Shown one piece after another: positions 46,094-54,992 of a stretch of DNA of 64,000 bases (position 1 is the first letter of the stretch; every line of letters starts with the position of its first letter). The notes below the pieces were generated by a model. That model had not been told where the DNA came from. It saw only the letters and a list, made by a program, of their open reading frames with translations, and made no database searches. The DNA is taken from assembly GCA_030695945.1 (NCBI GenBank), contig JAUYOG010000049.1, positions 124,001 through 188,000 of the forward strand, in the 5' to 3' direction. Origin of the DNA: Ramlibacter sp. Its GTDB lineage: Bacteria > Pseudomonadota > Gammaproteobacteria > Burkholderiales > Burkholderiaceae_C. A program made the position numbers and the translations under genes.

Positions 46094-46708
46094 ATGAAAC
46101 TGATCGGATCCACATCCAGCCCTTACGTGCGCAAGGTGCGCATCGTCATGGCCGAAAAAAAGCTGGACTACGATTTCGTGAACGAGGATGTGTGGGCTGC
46201 CGAAACCACCATCGGCCAGTCCAATCCGCTCGGCAAGGTGCCTTGCCTGGTGATGGAAGGCGGCGAGGCGCTGTTCGATTCGCGCGTCATCGTCGAATAC
46301 CTGGACACCCTGTCGCCGGTGGGCAAGCTGATCCCGGCGATGGGCCGTGAGCGCGCCGAGGTCAAGACCTGGGAGGCGTTGGCCGATGGCGTGCTGGACG
46401 CGTCGATCCTCGCGCGGCTGGAGGCGAACTGGGCCGGCCGCATCAAGGGCCAGCGCAGCCAGGCCTGGATCGACCGCCAGATGGCCAAGGTGCATGGAAG
46501 CGTGAAAGCGATGAGCCAGGGGCTGGGCGAGAAGCCCTTCTGCGCCGGCATCTACCTGAGCCTGGCCGACATCGCCGTGGGCTGCGCGCTGGGCTACCTG
46601 GACTTCCGCTTCCCCGACATCGACTGGCGCGGCAGCTACCCCAACCTGAACAAGCTGCAGGAGAAACTGATGCAGCGCCAGAGCTTCATCGACAGCAAGC
46701 CCGCCTGA
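46094..46708 (+). CDS. Glutathione S-transferase family protein
   Basis: A 204-residue protein starting MKLIGSTSSPYVRKVRIVMAEKKL, the YibF/stringent-starvation-type GST pattern (SPY...VRK). GKVPCLVMEGGEALFDSRVIVEYLD carries the cis-Pro and the glutathione-binding Asp-Ser; ICLSLADIAVGCALGYLDFRF-like C-terminal segment holds the N-cap Asp. Cytosolic. The ATG at 46094 has GAGAG upstream. Divergent from purB. Confidence 0.92.
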   Translation: MKLIGSTSSPYVRKVRIVMAEKKLDYDFVNEDVWAAETTIGQSNPLGKVPCLVMEGGEALFDSRVIVEYLDTLSPVGKLIPAMGRERAEVKTWEALADGVLDASILARLEANWAGRIKGQRSQAWIDRQMAKVHGSVKAMSQGLGEKPFCAGIYLSLADIAVGCALGYLDFRFPDIDWRGSYPNLNKLQEKLMQRQSFIDSKPA

Positions 46709-46718
46709 CGGCGAAAAA

Positions 46719-46756
46719 CCCCGCAGGGGCACTTGGCTGCACGAAACAACGTGCAG
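46719..46756 (+). terminator. Two small hairpins after the GST gene
   Basis: CCCC-GCA-GGGG (46719-46729) and CTGCACG-AAACAA-CGTGCAG (46737-46756) follow the GST stop. Neither has a T tract of its own; with the next element they form a cluster. Confidence 0.45.
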
Positions 46757-46771
46757 TGCAGCCCTCCATGA

Positions 46772-46798
46772 AAAAAACCCGGCTCAGCCGGGTTTTTT
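46772..46798 (+). terminator. Bidirectional rho-independent terminator
   Basis: AAAAAACCCGGC, loop TCA, GCCGGGTTTTTT: a perfect 12 bp stem with A and T runs on the two sides, so it can stop transcription from either strand, here the GST gene and the convergent peroxidase gene. Confidence 0.93.
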
Positions 46799-46811
46799 CA
46801 TCTGACCAGAA

Positions 46812-46842
46812 CACATCCAAAACGCGCAGCGTTTTGGATGTG
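46812..46842. repeat. Perfect 14 bp inverted repeat
   Basis: CACATCCAAAACGC, loop GCA, GCGTTTTGGATGTG, placed 14 bp after the terminator. Not followed by a T run on either side, so more like a palindromic repeat or protein site than a second terminator. Confidence 0.6.
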
Positions 46843-47081
46843 AATGAACAAAATTGCCGCGAAGCGCCCCGAAACGAAGGAGGGAGGGAGGGAGGAGGAG
46901 AAGAGTCGCTCCAGGATTCCATCCGGGCTAACTGCTCCCGGAAGGCTTCGCAGCAAAAAAAGGAATTCCTTGCCCTACCTCGTGCTGGGTAGAGTGGGGA
47001 CGCATGCGCCCGGTTCCAGTCCGGCGGCGCGCCGCGAGGTAAATTTTTGTGAACCTGGACGCGGCCGGCGCCCGGTTCGCG
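46843..47081. other. Non-coding gap with purine-rich G tract
   Basis: Together with the hairpins, 46709-47081 is the only gap of over 300 bp. Bases 46876-46905 are all purine with GGGAGGGAGGGAGG (46882-46895), a possible G-quadruplex. The remainder shows no gene: the open frames here look non-coding (Arg-rich, no domain) and no RNA gene is recognised. Confidence 0.5.
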
Positions 47082-47651
47082 CTACCGGGCGCCCAGTTGT
47101 TTCTCGATGTCTCGAACGAGTTCGGCGTCGTCGGGTTTCGTCATGCTGGTGTAGCTGGCGATGACCCTGCCGTCGCGGCCAACCAGGTATTTATGAAAGT
47201 TCCACAGGGGCTGCCGTCCCGTGGCCTGCGCGAGCTGCCGGTACAGCCCGTTCGCCTGCGCACCCCTCACGGTGCTCTTGGCGAACATCGGGAACTTCAC
47301 GCCGTAGGTGTTCTCGCAGAAATCGGCGATCTGCTTGTTGTCCCCACCTTCCTGCGCGAAGTCGTTGGACGGGAAGCCCAGCACCACGAGGCCGCGGTCA
47401 CGGTACCTGGCGTACAGCGCCTCCAGGCCTTGGTACTGGGGCGTGAAGCCGCAATAGCTCGCGGTGTTGACCACCAGGAGGACTTTCCCGCTGTACTGGC
47501 ACAGCGACTGCGGCTTTTCATCCTGCAGCCGCGGGAACTGGTGGTTGAGGGTGACCGGGCAGGCTGGTGCGTCGGCGGCGTGTGCGGGCGCGGCCGTGAC
47601 AAAGGCACCCAGGAGGGCCGTCGCCGCCATGAGGCTGAAAGTTTTCAACAT
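47082..47651 (-). CDS. Exported glutathione peroxidase-like thiol peroxidase
   Basis: A 189-residue protein with a signal peptide (~1-25, MAATALLGAFVTAAPAHA). The mature part is a thioredoxin-fold peroxidase: LLVVNTASYCGFTPQYQGLEALY with catalytic Cys67 in place of selenocysteine, GFPSNDFAQEGG (partner Gln/Asn region shifted) and PLWNFHKYLVGRDG with the conserved Trp-Asn. It reduces peroxides in the periplasm. ATG at 47651 follows GAGGACAC. Divergent from the ferritin-like gene. Confidence 0.9.
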   Translation of the reverse strand: MLKTFSLMAATALLGAFVTAAPAHAADAPACPVTLNHQFPRLQDEKPQSLCQYSGKVLLVVNTASYCGFTPQYQGLEALYARYRDRGLVVLGFPSNDFAQEGGDNKQIADFCENTYGVKFPMFAKSTVRGAQANGLYRQLAQATGRQPLWNFHKYLVGRDGRVIASYTSMTKPDDAELVRDIEKQLGAR

Positions 47652-47731
47652 GAGTGTCCTCGAACTGCGAATCATGCGCAATTGTCAATCTGTTTTCAGA
47701 TGGCCGCTTAAAATGTGGGCAGTTACGAAAG

Positions 47732-48610
47732 ATGTCCATGCTCTATCCCGAACTGTTCAAGCAACTCGAATCCGTCCGCTGGGACATGGACAAGGACATT
47801 CCCTGGGACAAATTCGACGCCAGCAAGCTTTCCGACGAACAGGCCCAGACGATCAAGATGAACGCCATCACCGAGTGGTCGGCGCTGCCGGCCACCGAGA
47901 TGTTCCTGCGGGACAACCGCGACGACAGCGATTTCTCGGCTTTCATGTCGATCTGGTTCTTCGAGGAGCAGAAGCACTCCCTGGTGCTCATGGAGTACCT
48001 CAAGCGGTTCCGCCCCGACCTGGTCCCGACCGAGCAGGAGCTGCACGAGGTGCGCTTCGAGTTCGAACCCGCCCCCGCGCTCGAGACGCTGATGCTGCAC
48101 TTCTGCGGCGAGATCCGGCTGAACCACTGGTACCGCCGCGCGAGCGAGTGGCACACCGAGCCGGTGATCAAGCACATCTACACCACGCTGTCGCAGGACG
48201 AGGCGCGCCACGGCGGCGCGTACCTGCGTTATATGAAGCGCGCGATCAACAATTTCGGCAACGAAGCCAAGGCCGCATTCAGCAAGATCGGCGTGCTGAT
48301 GGCGAGCGCCCGGCGCACCGCGCAGGCGCTGCACCCGACCAACCTGCACGTGAACAAGGCGCTGTTCCCGCGCGACACCATCCAGAGCCGGCTGCCCAAC
48401 CCCGAGTGGCTCGAGCAATGGCTGGACAAGCAGATCAACTTCGACGCCGTCTGGGAAAGCAAGGTCGTCGAGCGCATCCTGCACAACATGAGCCTGCTGA
48501 TGGACCGCAGCTTCAAGAGCGTGCAGGAGCTCAATCGCTTCCGCAAGGAAGTCGCCGCGTTGCTGGTCCAGAACGGCGGCACCGGCGGGACTGCGCCGAG
48601 CGCGGCGTGA
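47732..48610 (+). CDS. Ferritin-like diiron-fold protein
   Basis: A 292-residue helical protein. Iron-type ligand spacing is visible: ITEWSALPATEMFL (Glu), FFEEQKHSLVLMEYL (EExxH), LHFCGEIRLNHWYRR (Glu) and SQDEARHGGAYLRY (DEARH), as in acyl-ACP desaturase/ferritin-like proteins. Could be an oxidase, desaturase-like enzyme or iron handler; not decided. Start ATG at 47732 or 47738. Ends in a GTGA overlap with the next gene. Confidence 0.8.
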   Translation: MSMLYPELFKQLESVRWDMDKDIPWDKFDASKLSDEQAQTIKMNAITEWSALPATEMFLRDNRDDSDFSAFMSIWFFEEQKHSLVLMEYLKRFRPDLVPTEQELHEVRFEFEPAPALETLMLHFCGEIRLNHWYRRASEWHTEPVIKHIYTTLSQDEARHGGAYLRYMKRAINNFGNEAKAAFSKIGVLMASARRTAQALHPTNLHVNKALFPRDTIQSRLPNPEWLEQWLDKQINFDAVWESKVVERILHNMSLLMDRSFKSVQELNRFRKEVAALLVQNGGTGGTAPSAA

Positions 48611-49089
48611 CGCCCCCGGCCTTCCTCGGCAAGATCGTCCCCCGTGCCGACGCGGCCGCCCGCGTCGCCGCCCTGCCGCAGCCGGTGGTCTTCACCAACG
48701 GCGTCTTCGACGTGCTGCACCGCGGGCACGTGACGTACCTGGCGCAGGCGCGTGAACTGGGCGCCAGCCTGGTGGTCGCGTTGAACACCGATGCTTCCGC
48801 CCGCCGCCTCGGCAAGGGCCCGGACCGCCCGTTGAACAACGAGCGCGATCGCGCCGCCGTGCTCGCCGCCCTCGAGTCCGTGGGCCTGGTCACCTGGTTC
48901 GACGAGGACACGCCGCTCGAGCTCATCGCGCAACTCAAGCCAGCCGTCCTGGTCAAGGGCGGCGACTACGACATGGGCAAGCTCGCCGAGACGGCGGTGG
49001 TCCAGGGCTACGGTGGCAAGGCCGTGGCGATTCCGTTCGTGGCCGGCTACTCCACGACCGATCTGGTCCGCAGGATCCGCCAGTCCTAG
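48607..49089 (+). CDS. rfaE2: D-glycero-beta-D-manno-heptose 1-phosphate adenylyltransferase
   Basis: A 160-residue nucleotidyltransferase making ADP-heptose for the lipopolysaccharide core. VVFTNGVFDVLHRGHVTYLAQA holds the HxGH motif (His-Arg-Gly-His, 38-41), followed by LNTDASARRLGKGPDRPLNNERDRAAVLAAL and VLVKGGDYDM. It is the stand-alone domain II of HldE, as usual in beta-proteobacteria. GTG start overlaps the previous stop, so it is translationally coupled to the ferritin-like gene. Confidence 0.93.
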   Translation: MTPPAFLGKIVPRADAAARVAALPQPVVFTNGVFDVLHRGHVTYLAQARELGASLVVALNTDASARRLGKGPDRPLNNERDRAAVLAALESVGLVTWFDEDTPLELIAQLKPAVLVKGGDYDMGKLAETAVVQGYGGKAVAIPFVAGYSTTDLVRRIRQS

Positions 49090-52000
49090 CCCGCGCGGCC
49101 CTCCGGCCCGGCGGGCGGCGGCGGCTCGGGCGGCAAGTCCGGCTTGTGCCGCAGCTTGCGCGCCATGCGCCGGATGAAGTGCTCCAGGTCGTCCATGTAG
49201 GTGAACACCACCGGCACCACCAGCAAGCTGAGCACCGTGGACGTGATCAGACCGCCGATCACGGCGATCGACATCGGCGAGCGGAAGCTCGGGTCCGCGA
49301 TGCCGATGCCCACCGCGATCGGGAGCATGCCGGCGCCCATGGCGATCGTCGTCATGATGATCGGCCGCGCGCGCTTGTGGCAGGCATCCAGCAATGCGTC
49401 GAACCGGCTCATGCCATGGTCGCGGCGCGCCACGATCGCGTACTCCACCAGCAGGATCGAGTTCTTGGTGGCGATGCCCATCAGCATGATCAGACCGATC
49501 AGCGACGGCATCGAGAAACTCTTTTGCGCCAGCAGCAGGCCGACGAAAGCGCCGCCCAGGGCCAATGGCAGTGCGGCCAGGATCGTGACGGGGTGCAGGA
49601 AGTCCTTGAACAGCAGCACCAGCACGATGTAGATGCACAGCACGCCGGTCAGCATGGCCAGGCCGAAGCTCGCGAACAGCTCGCCCATCACTTCGGCGTC
49701 GCCCACTTCCACCACCTTCACCCCCGGCGGCAGGTTGCGGATGGAGGGCAGCTGCTGCACTGTCGTGGCCACGTCGCCCAGCGGCAACCCGGACAGCTCG
49801 ATCTCGAAGTTCACGTTGCGCGAGCGGTCGTAGCGGTCGATCACGGCGGGCCCGCCGGTCATCTCCAGCGTCGCGACCTGGCCCAGCATCACCGGCCCGC
49901 GCGTGCCCGGAACGGCGAGCCGCTCCAGCAGGCCCAGGTCCTTGCGCGCGCCCTCCTCCAGCTTCACCACGATCGGCACCTGCCGCTGCGACAGGTTCAA
50001 CTTGGGCAAGGCGATGTCGTAATCGCCCGCCGTCGCAATGCGCAGCGTCTCGGCGATGGCCGTGCTGGTCACGCCCAGGTCGGCGGCCTTCGCGAAGTCG
50101 GGCCGCACCACGATCTCCGGGCGGATCAGGCTGGCCGTGGAGGCCACGCTGCCCAGGCCGGGAATGGTGCGCAAGTCCTTCTCCACCGCCCGCGCCGCTT
50201 CGGCCAGCGCCTGCGGGTCTTCGCCGGTGAGCACCAGGATGTACTTCTCGCCCGAGCCGCCCAGGCCGACCTTGCTGCGCACGCCGGGCAGCGGCTCGAG
50301 CGCCGCGCGGATGCGGTTCTCGATGCCCTGCTTGCGAGGGCGGTCGCCGCGGTCGGCCAGCAGGATGGTGAGCGTGGCCTTGCGGGCCTCGGCCGCACCC
50401 GAGGGCGCGAACGGGTCGGTACCCGCCGTGCCGCCGCCGATGGTGGTGTACACGCTCTTGACGTGCTGCACGCCCATGACCATCAGGCGCGCCTGCTCCG
50501 CGGCCGCCTTGGTCTGCTCCAGCGTCGAGCCCGGCGCGAGCTCCAGGTACACCTGGGTCTGCGAGTTGTCGTCGGGCGGGATGAAGCCCGTGGGCAGCAG
50601 CGGGATCAGCGCCACCGAGCCGACGAAGAACAGGATCGCGAGCACGATCGTCGTGACGCGGTGCCGCATGCTGCGGTTCACCCACCGCATGTAGATCTGC
50701 AGCCAGCGCGGCTCCTTGTGCGCTGTCACGATGGGCTTGAGCATGTAGGCCGCCATCATCGGCGTCAGCACCCGGGCCACCACGAGCGACGCAAACACCG
50801 CCAGCGACGCCGTCCAGCCGAACTGCTTGAAGAACTTGCCGGCGATGCCGCTCATGAACGCGGTGGGCAGGAACACCGCGATCAGCGTGAACGTGGTCGC
50901 GATCACGGCCAGCCCGATCTCGTCGGCGGCTTCCATCGCCGCCTGGTACGGCGTCTTGCCCATGCGCAGGTGGCGCACGATGTTCTCGACTTCCACGATC
51001 GCGTCGTCCACCAGGATGCCGACCACCAGCGACATCGCGAGCAGCGTCACCACGTTCACGGAGAACCCGAGCAGGTACATGCCGATGAAGGCCGGGATGA
51101 CCGACATCGGCAGTGCAACCGCGGAGACGAACGTCGCGCGCCAGTCGCGCAGGAACAGCCACACCACGAGCACGGCCAGGATGGCACCCTCGTACAGCAG
51201 GTGCAGCGAGCCCTCGTACTCCTCCTGCACCGGCGTGACGAAGTCGAAGGCCTGCACCAGCTCCACGTCCGGGCGCTGCTGCTTGAGTTCCGCCAGAGCC
51301 TTGTGGACGGCGGCACCGACGGCGACCTCGCTCTCGCCGCGACTGCGCGATACCTCGAAGCCCACCACCGGCTTGCCGTTGAGCAGGGCCGCGGCGCGCG
51401 GCTCGGCGGTGGTGTCGCTGATGGTGGCGACGTCGCTCAGCTTGATGCTGCGGCTGGTGCCGCCAGCCCCGCTGATCGCGATTTCCAGCTCGCCGATCTC
51501 GCGCGCGGTCTTCACCGTGGCCAGCGTGCGCACCGGCTGTTCGGCGCCGCCGACATCGGTGCGGCCACCCGCGCTCTCGGTCTGCACCTGGCGCAGCTGG
51601 CGCGAAATCTCGGCCGCAGTCGCCCCCAGGGCCTGCAGCCGCCCGGGGTCGAGCGCGACGCGGATCTCGCGGCTGACGCCGCCCACGCGGTTCACGGCGC
51701 CGACACCGCGCACCGCGAGCAGCTTGCGCGAGATGTCGTTATCCACGAACCACGACAGGGCTTCCTCGTCCATCCGGGGCGAGGAGACGGTGAAGGCCAG
51801 CACCGGCTGGCTCGCCAGATCCATCTTGGTGACGATGGGCTCGCGCACGTCCGCGGGCAGCTCGCTGCGCACGCGGGACACCGCGGAGCGCACGTCGTCG
51901 ACCGCTTCCTGCACCGGCTTTTCGAGGCGGAACTCGGCGGTGATGGTCACCGCGCCGTCCTGCACCTTGGTGTAGATGTGTTTCAGGCCCTGAAGCGTGG

Positions 52001-52217
52001 CGATCGCGTTCTCGAGCTTGCGCGCGACGTCGGTTTCCATCTGCGCCGGCGCGGCGCCGGGCAGCGACGCGGTGACGCTGATCGTGGGCAGGTCGATGTC
52101 GGGGAAGTTCTGCACCTTCATCGCGTTGAAGGAGAGGATGCCGCCAAAGCAAAGCAGCACGAACAGCATCACGGCCGGGATGGGGTTGCGGATCGACCAG
52201 GAGGAGACGTTGAGCAT
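49086..52217 (-). CDS. RND efflux pump, inner-membrane transporter
   Basis: A 1043-residue proton-driven transporter of the AcrB/HAE1-type with 12 helices and two large periplasmic loops. The proton-relay Asp404-Asp405 pair is in helix 4 (VVGILVDDAIVEVENI); LTPMMAAYML and MGIATKNSILLVEYA are conserved. ATG at 52217 starts MLNVSSWSIRNPIPAVMLFV and has GGAGGA upstream. Last gene of a leftward three-gene operon. Its stop overlaps the end of the heptose gene by 4 bp. Substrate unknown. Confidence 0.95.
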   Translation of the reverse strand: MLNVSSWSIRNPIPAVMLFVLLCFGGILSFNAMKVQNFPDIDLPTISVTASLPGAAPAQMETDVARKLENAIATLQGLKHIYTKVQDGAVTITAEFRLEKPVQEAVDDVRSAVSRVRSELPADVREPIVTKMDLASQPVLAFTVSSPRMDEEALSWFVDNDISRKLLAVRGVGAVNRVGGVSREIRVALDPGRLQALGATAAEISRQLRQVQTESAGGRTDVGGAEQPVRTLATVKTAREIGELEIAISGAGGTSRSIKLSDVATISDTTAEPRAAALLNGKPVVGFEVSRSRGESEVAVGAAVHKALAELKQQRPDVELVQAFDFVTPVQEEYEGSLHLLYEGAILAVLVVWLFLRDWRATFVSAVALPMSVIPAFIGMYLLGFSVNVVTLLAMSLVVGILVDDAIVEVENIVRHLRMGKTPYQAAMEAADEIGLAVIATTFTLIAVFLPTAFMSGIAGKFFKQFGWTASLAVFASLVVARVLTPMMAAYMLKPIVTAHKEPRWLQIYMRWVNRSMRHRVTTIVLAILFFVGSVALIPLLPTGFIPPDDNSQTQVYLELAPGSTLEQTKAAAEQARLMVMGVQHVKSVYTTIGGGTAGTDPFAPSGAAEARKATLTILLADRGDRPRKQGIENRIRAALEPLPGVRSKVGLGGSGEKYILVLTGEDPQALAEAARAVEKDLRTIPGLGSVASTASLIRPEIVVRPDFAKAADLGVTSTAIAETLRIATAGDYDIALPKLNLSQRQVPIVVKLEEGARKDLGLLERLAVPGTRGPVMLGQVATLEMTGGPAVIDRYDRSRNVNFEIELSGLPLGDVATTVQQLPSIRNLPPGVKVVEVGDAEVMGELFASFGLAMLTGVLCIYIVLVLLFKDFLHPVTILAALPLALGGAFVGLLLAQKSFSMPSLIGLIMLMGIATKNSILLVEYAIVARRDHGMSRFDALLDACHKRARPIIMTTIAMGAGMLPIAVGIGIADPSFRSPMSIAVIGGLITSTVLSLLVVPVVFTYMDDLEHFIRRMARKLRHKPDLPPEPPPPAGPEGRAG

Positions 52218-52233
52218 GGCGGGTGCTTCCTCC

Positions 52234-53427
52234 TCAGCGGCCGTTGACCGGGGCCGCGGCGCTCGCGGGCCGGGCGGCCGCGGCGGGCGCATCGGCGACG
52301 CGCACCAGGTCGCCGTCGTTCAGGAAACCCGCGCCGGCCGCCACGACGCGAGCGTCGGTGGCAAGCCCGTTCACGATTTCGATCCGGTCGCCCACCACGC
52401 GTCCGGTCTGCACCTTTACCTGGCTCACGCGGCTGTCGGGATTCACGCGGTACACGTAGCTGAAGCCGTCGCGCACGACCACCGCCGCCTGCGGCAGGGT
52501 GAGCGCGGGCGTCGCGCCCAGGTCGAACTCGCCGCGGGCGAACATGCCGGCCCGCGCGCTTGCCGGCATGCCGGGCAGCGGTGTGACATCCACATAGACC
52601 AGCGCCGAGCGGGTCTGCGGATCCACCGTCGGGCCAATCGTGCGCACCCGGCCGGCCAGGCGCGCGCCGCTGGCGGCCGTGACCAGGGCGGTGGTGCCGG
52701 TCGTGATGCGGCCCAGCTCCTGCGACGTCACTTCGGCGCGCCACTCCAGGCGGCCCTGGCGGATCAGGCGGAACAGTTCCGTGCCGTTGCCGACCACGGC
52801 GCCGACGGTCGCGGCACGCGCGGAGATGATGCCGGCGTCCGGCGCGCGCACCTGGGTCTGGCTCACGCGCACCTGCTGCGCCTGCAGCACGGCACGCGCC
52901 GCCTCGAGCTTCGCCTTGGCGGTCTTTTCGGCCGTGAAGTACTGGTTGATCTGCGAGGCGCTGAGGGCGCCGGTGGTCTGCAGGGTGCGCGCCCGCTCCG
53001 CGTTGGCGGCGGCATCCGCCGCCGCGGCCTCGGCCTCGGCCACGCTGGCGCGGAATTGCGCCAGCTCGGCCTGCGGCGTGCCTTCCGCGAACGTGGCCAG
53101 GACCTGGCCCTTGCGCACGCGGTCGCCCACGTTGACGTGCACCTGCGCGATGCGCTGCCCCGGGGCTTCGGCGCCGACGATGGCCTCCTGCCAGGCCACG
53201 AGGTTGCCGTTGGCCGCCAGCCTGACCGGCAGGCTCGCGCGCTGCGGCTGCGCCGTCGTCACCGTGAGCGCGGGCCGCACCACGGTCTCCTTCTTGTCCT
53301 GCGCGTGGCTCTGGCCGAGCATGGAGAACGTCGCGGCGCCCGCCACCAGCACCGCAAGGGCAATGGCCGCCAGGGCCGCCGGTTTGAGTTCGATCTTTTT
53401 CATTGTTCTGTGGGAGTGGGTTGTCAT
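52234..53427 (-). CDS. RND efflux periplasmic adaptor
   Basis: A 397-residue membrane-fusion protein anchored by an N-terminal helix (AALAAIALAVLVAGAAT). VTTAQPQRASLPVRLAANGNLVAWQEAIVGAEAPGQRIAQVHVNVGDRVRKGQVLA is the lipoyl half, an alpha-hairpin follows, then VRAPDAGIISARAATVGAVV and the beta-barrel. The ATG at 53427 overlaps the upstream stop (ATGA), which favours it over the later ATG at 53403. The transporter gene follows 16 bp downstream. Confidence 0.94.
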   Translation of the reverse strand: MTTHSHRTMKKIELKPAALAAIALAVLVAGAATFSMLGQSHAQDKKETVVRPALTVTTAQPQRASLPVRLAANGNLVAWQEAIVGAEAPGQRIAQVHVNVGDRVRKGQVLATFAEGTPQAELAQFRASVAEAEAAAADAAANAERARTLQTTGALSASQINQYFTAEKTAKAKLEAARAVLQAQQVRVSQTQVRAPDAGIISARAATVGAVVGNGTELFRLIRQGRLEWRAEVTSQELGRITTGTTALVTAASGARLAGRVRTIGPTVDPQTRSALVYVDVTPLPGMPASARAGMFARGEFDLGATPALTLPQAAVVVRDGFSYVYRVNPDSRVSQVKVQTGRVVGDRIEIVNGLATDARVVAAGAGFLNDGDLVRVADAPAAAARPASAAAPVNGR

Positions 53428-54836
53428 CGTTGCGCTGCCGTGGCCGTGCCGGGCCTCGCCCAGCCGCCGCCCATGGCGCGGTACAGCGCGATCCAGGCGG
53501 CGACGCGTTCGCGCTGCAGCGCGACCCAGGCCGTCTCCGCCGCCAGCGAGGTGCGGCGCGCGTCCTCCAGTTCGACCAGGCTGGCCAGCCCGCTTCGATA
53601 GCGCGCTTCGGTGGCCGCGAAGGAGGCCCGGTAGCCTTCCATCGCCACGCGTGCGTCGTCGTTGCGCAGCCGCGCGCTTTCCAGGTTCACGAGCGCCTCC
53701 TCCACTTCCCTCACCGCCTGTCGCACGCGCGCAGCGTAGAGCGCGGCCGCTTCCTCATACCGGGCCTGCGCGGCATCGACGTTCGCGGCGCGGCGCCCGC
53801 CGTCGAAGATCGGCAAGGTGACGGCCAGCGGGCCGATCGACCAGGTCTGCAAGTCCGTGGTGACGCCGCCGGTGCGTACGCTGCCCGCGGCGATCGAGCC
53901 GGAGAGCGTGAGCCGGGGAAAGCGCTCGGCGCGCGCGCTGCCCACTTCGGCGCTCGCGGCCGCGACTTCGCGCTCGGCCCGGAACACATCGGGGCGCTGC
54001 ACCAGCACCTGCGCCGGGACCGAGGCCACCGTCAGGGCGCCGGCGCGGGCGGGGTCGGTCCAGCCGGCGCCGAGCCTCCCGCGCAGCCGCGGCTCGGGCA
54101 TCGCGGTGAGCGCGACGAGCGCCTTGACCTCGAGGTCGCACAGCGCGCGCTGCTGCGTCGCGCGGGCCGATGCCTCGGCAGCGCTCGCCCGCGCCAACGC
54201 GGAGGTGGCGGGTGCGGTGAAGCCGGCGCGTGCGCTCAGCTCCGACAGGCGCGAGGTTTCGGCGCGCGACTTCGCGTCGTTGGCCGCCACGGCCAACTGC
54301 TGCTCGCAGGTGCGCAACGTCATGTAGCTGTTCGCGGTTTCGGCCGCGACGGACACGCGTGCCTCGTGCCAGCCGGCGCGCGCGCCCTCCAGCCGGGCCT
54401 GCGCCGCGTCGGCCGCGGCACGGGTGCCGCCGAACAGGTCGATCTCCCAGGCCGTCTGCAGCCCGGCCTGCACCGTGGTGGCGAGCGGCGCGGGCGGCTG
54501 GGAATTACCACGCTGCGCGGCCGCCGAGGCGTCCAGCGTCGGCAGCAGGGCCGCGCCCGCCGCGACGCGTGTGGCCTGGGCCTGCCGGATGCGCGAGGCG
54601 GCGGAGGCGACGGTGGGGTTGGCCGCCTGCGCGGCCTCGACCAGCTCGATCAGCAGCGGGTCGTCGAACTGCGCCCACCAGGCGCTGAGGTCGGCGAGTG
54701 TTCCGTTGTGGGGCAGCGGCGCGTACCACTGCGGCGGGGCTGCTGCGGCGACGTGCTCCGGCGGGCGCTGGACGGCGGCGCAGCCTGCGAGCCAGAGCGC
54801 CGCGGCGCCCGCGGCGACGAGTCGGGGTTTCTTCAT
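53424..54836 (-). CDS. Outer-membrane efflux lipoprotein (NodT/OprM family)
   Basis: A 470-residue TolC-like channel. Lipobox LAGC near residue 19 marks lipidation. Repeated helical pattern WWAQFDDPLLIELVEAAQAANPTVASAASRIRQAQATR and the second half (RSGLASLVELEDARRTSLAAE, ALYRAMGGGW) are the family signature. First gene of the operon; no regulator gene adjacent. Confidence 0.94.
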   Translation of the reverse strand: MKKPRLVAAGAAALWLAGCAAVQRPPEHVAAAAPPQWYAPLPHNGTLADLSAWWAQFDDPLLIELVEAAQAANPTVASAASRIRQAQATRVAAGAALLPTLDASAAAQRGNSQPPAPLATTVQAGLQTAWEIDLFGGTRAAADAAQARLEGARAGWHEARVSVAAETANSYMTLRTCEQQLAVAANDAKSRAETSRLSELSARAGFTAPATSALARASAAEASARATQQRALCDLEVKALVALTAMPEPRLRGRLGAGWTDPARAGALTVASVPAQVLVQRPDVFRAEREVAAASAEVGSARAERFPRLTLSGSIAAGSVRTGGVTTDLQTWSIGPLAVTLPIFDGGRRAANVDAAQARYEEAAALYAARVRQAVREVEEALVNLESARLRNDDARVAMEGYRASFAATEARYRSGLASLVELEDARRTSLAAETAWVALQRERVAAWIALYRAMGGGWARPGTATAAQR

Positions 54837-54992
54837 GGGTCCTTCCCGGGTCGGGGGTTGCGACGTACGCGGCGCGGGCCTTCATGCGGCCTTTTGCCGT
54901 AATGCGCAACCCGCAAGACTACCATCGCGCGGGTTCGCGACACCGATCGGGTTACCGACTGAAACGCCCTGCTGACGGGGCGACTGACAGAT

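Noticed and set aside
46844..47164. 106-codon frame through the purine tract
   Set aside because: Low-complexity Arg/Glu/Ser content and overlap with the peroxidase gene; no ribosome site.
47670..47715. Sigma70 promoter TTGTCA ... TTAAAAT for the ferritin-like gene
   Set aside because: Spacing is about 21 bp, too long for confidence.
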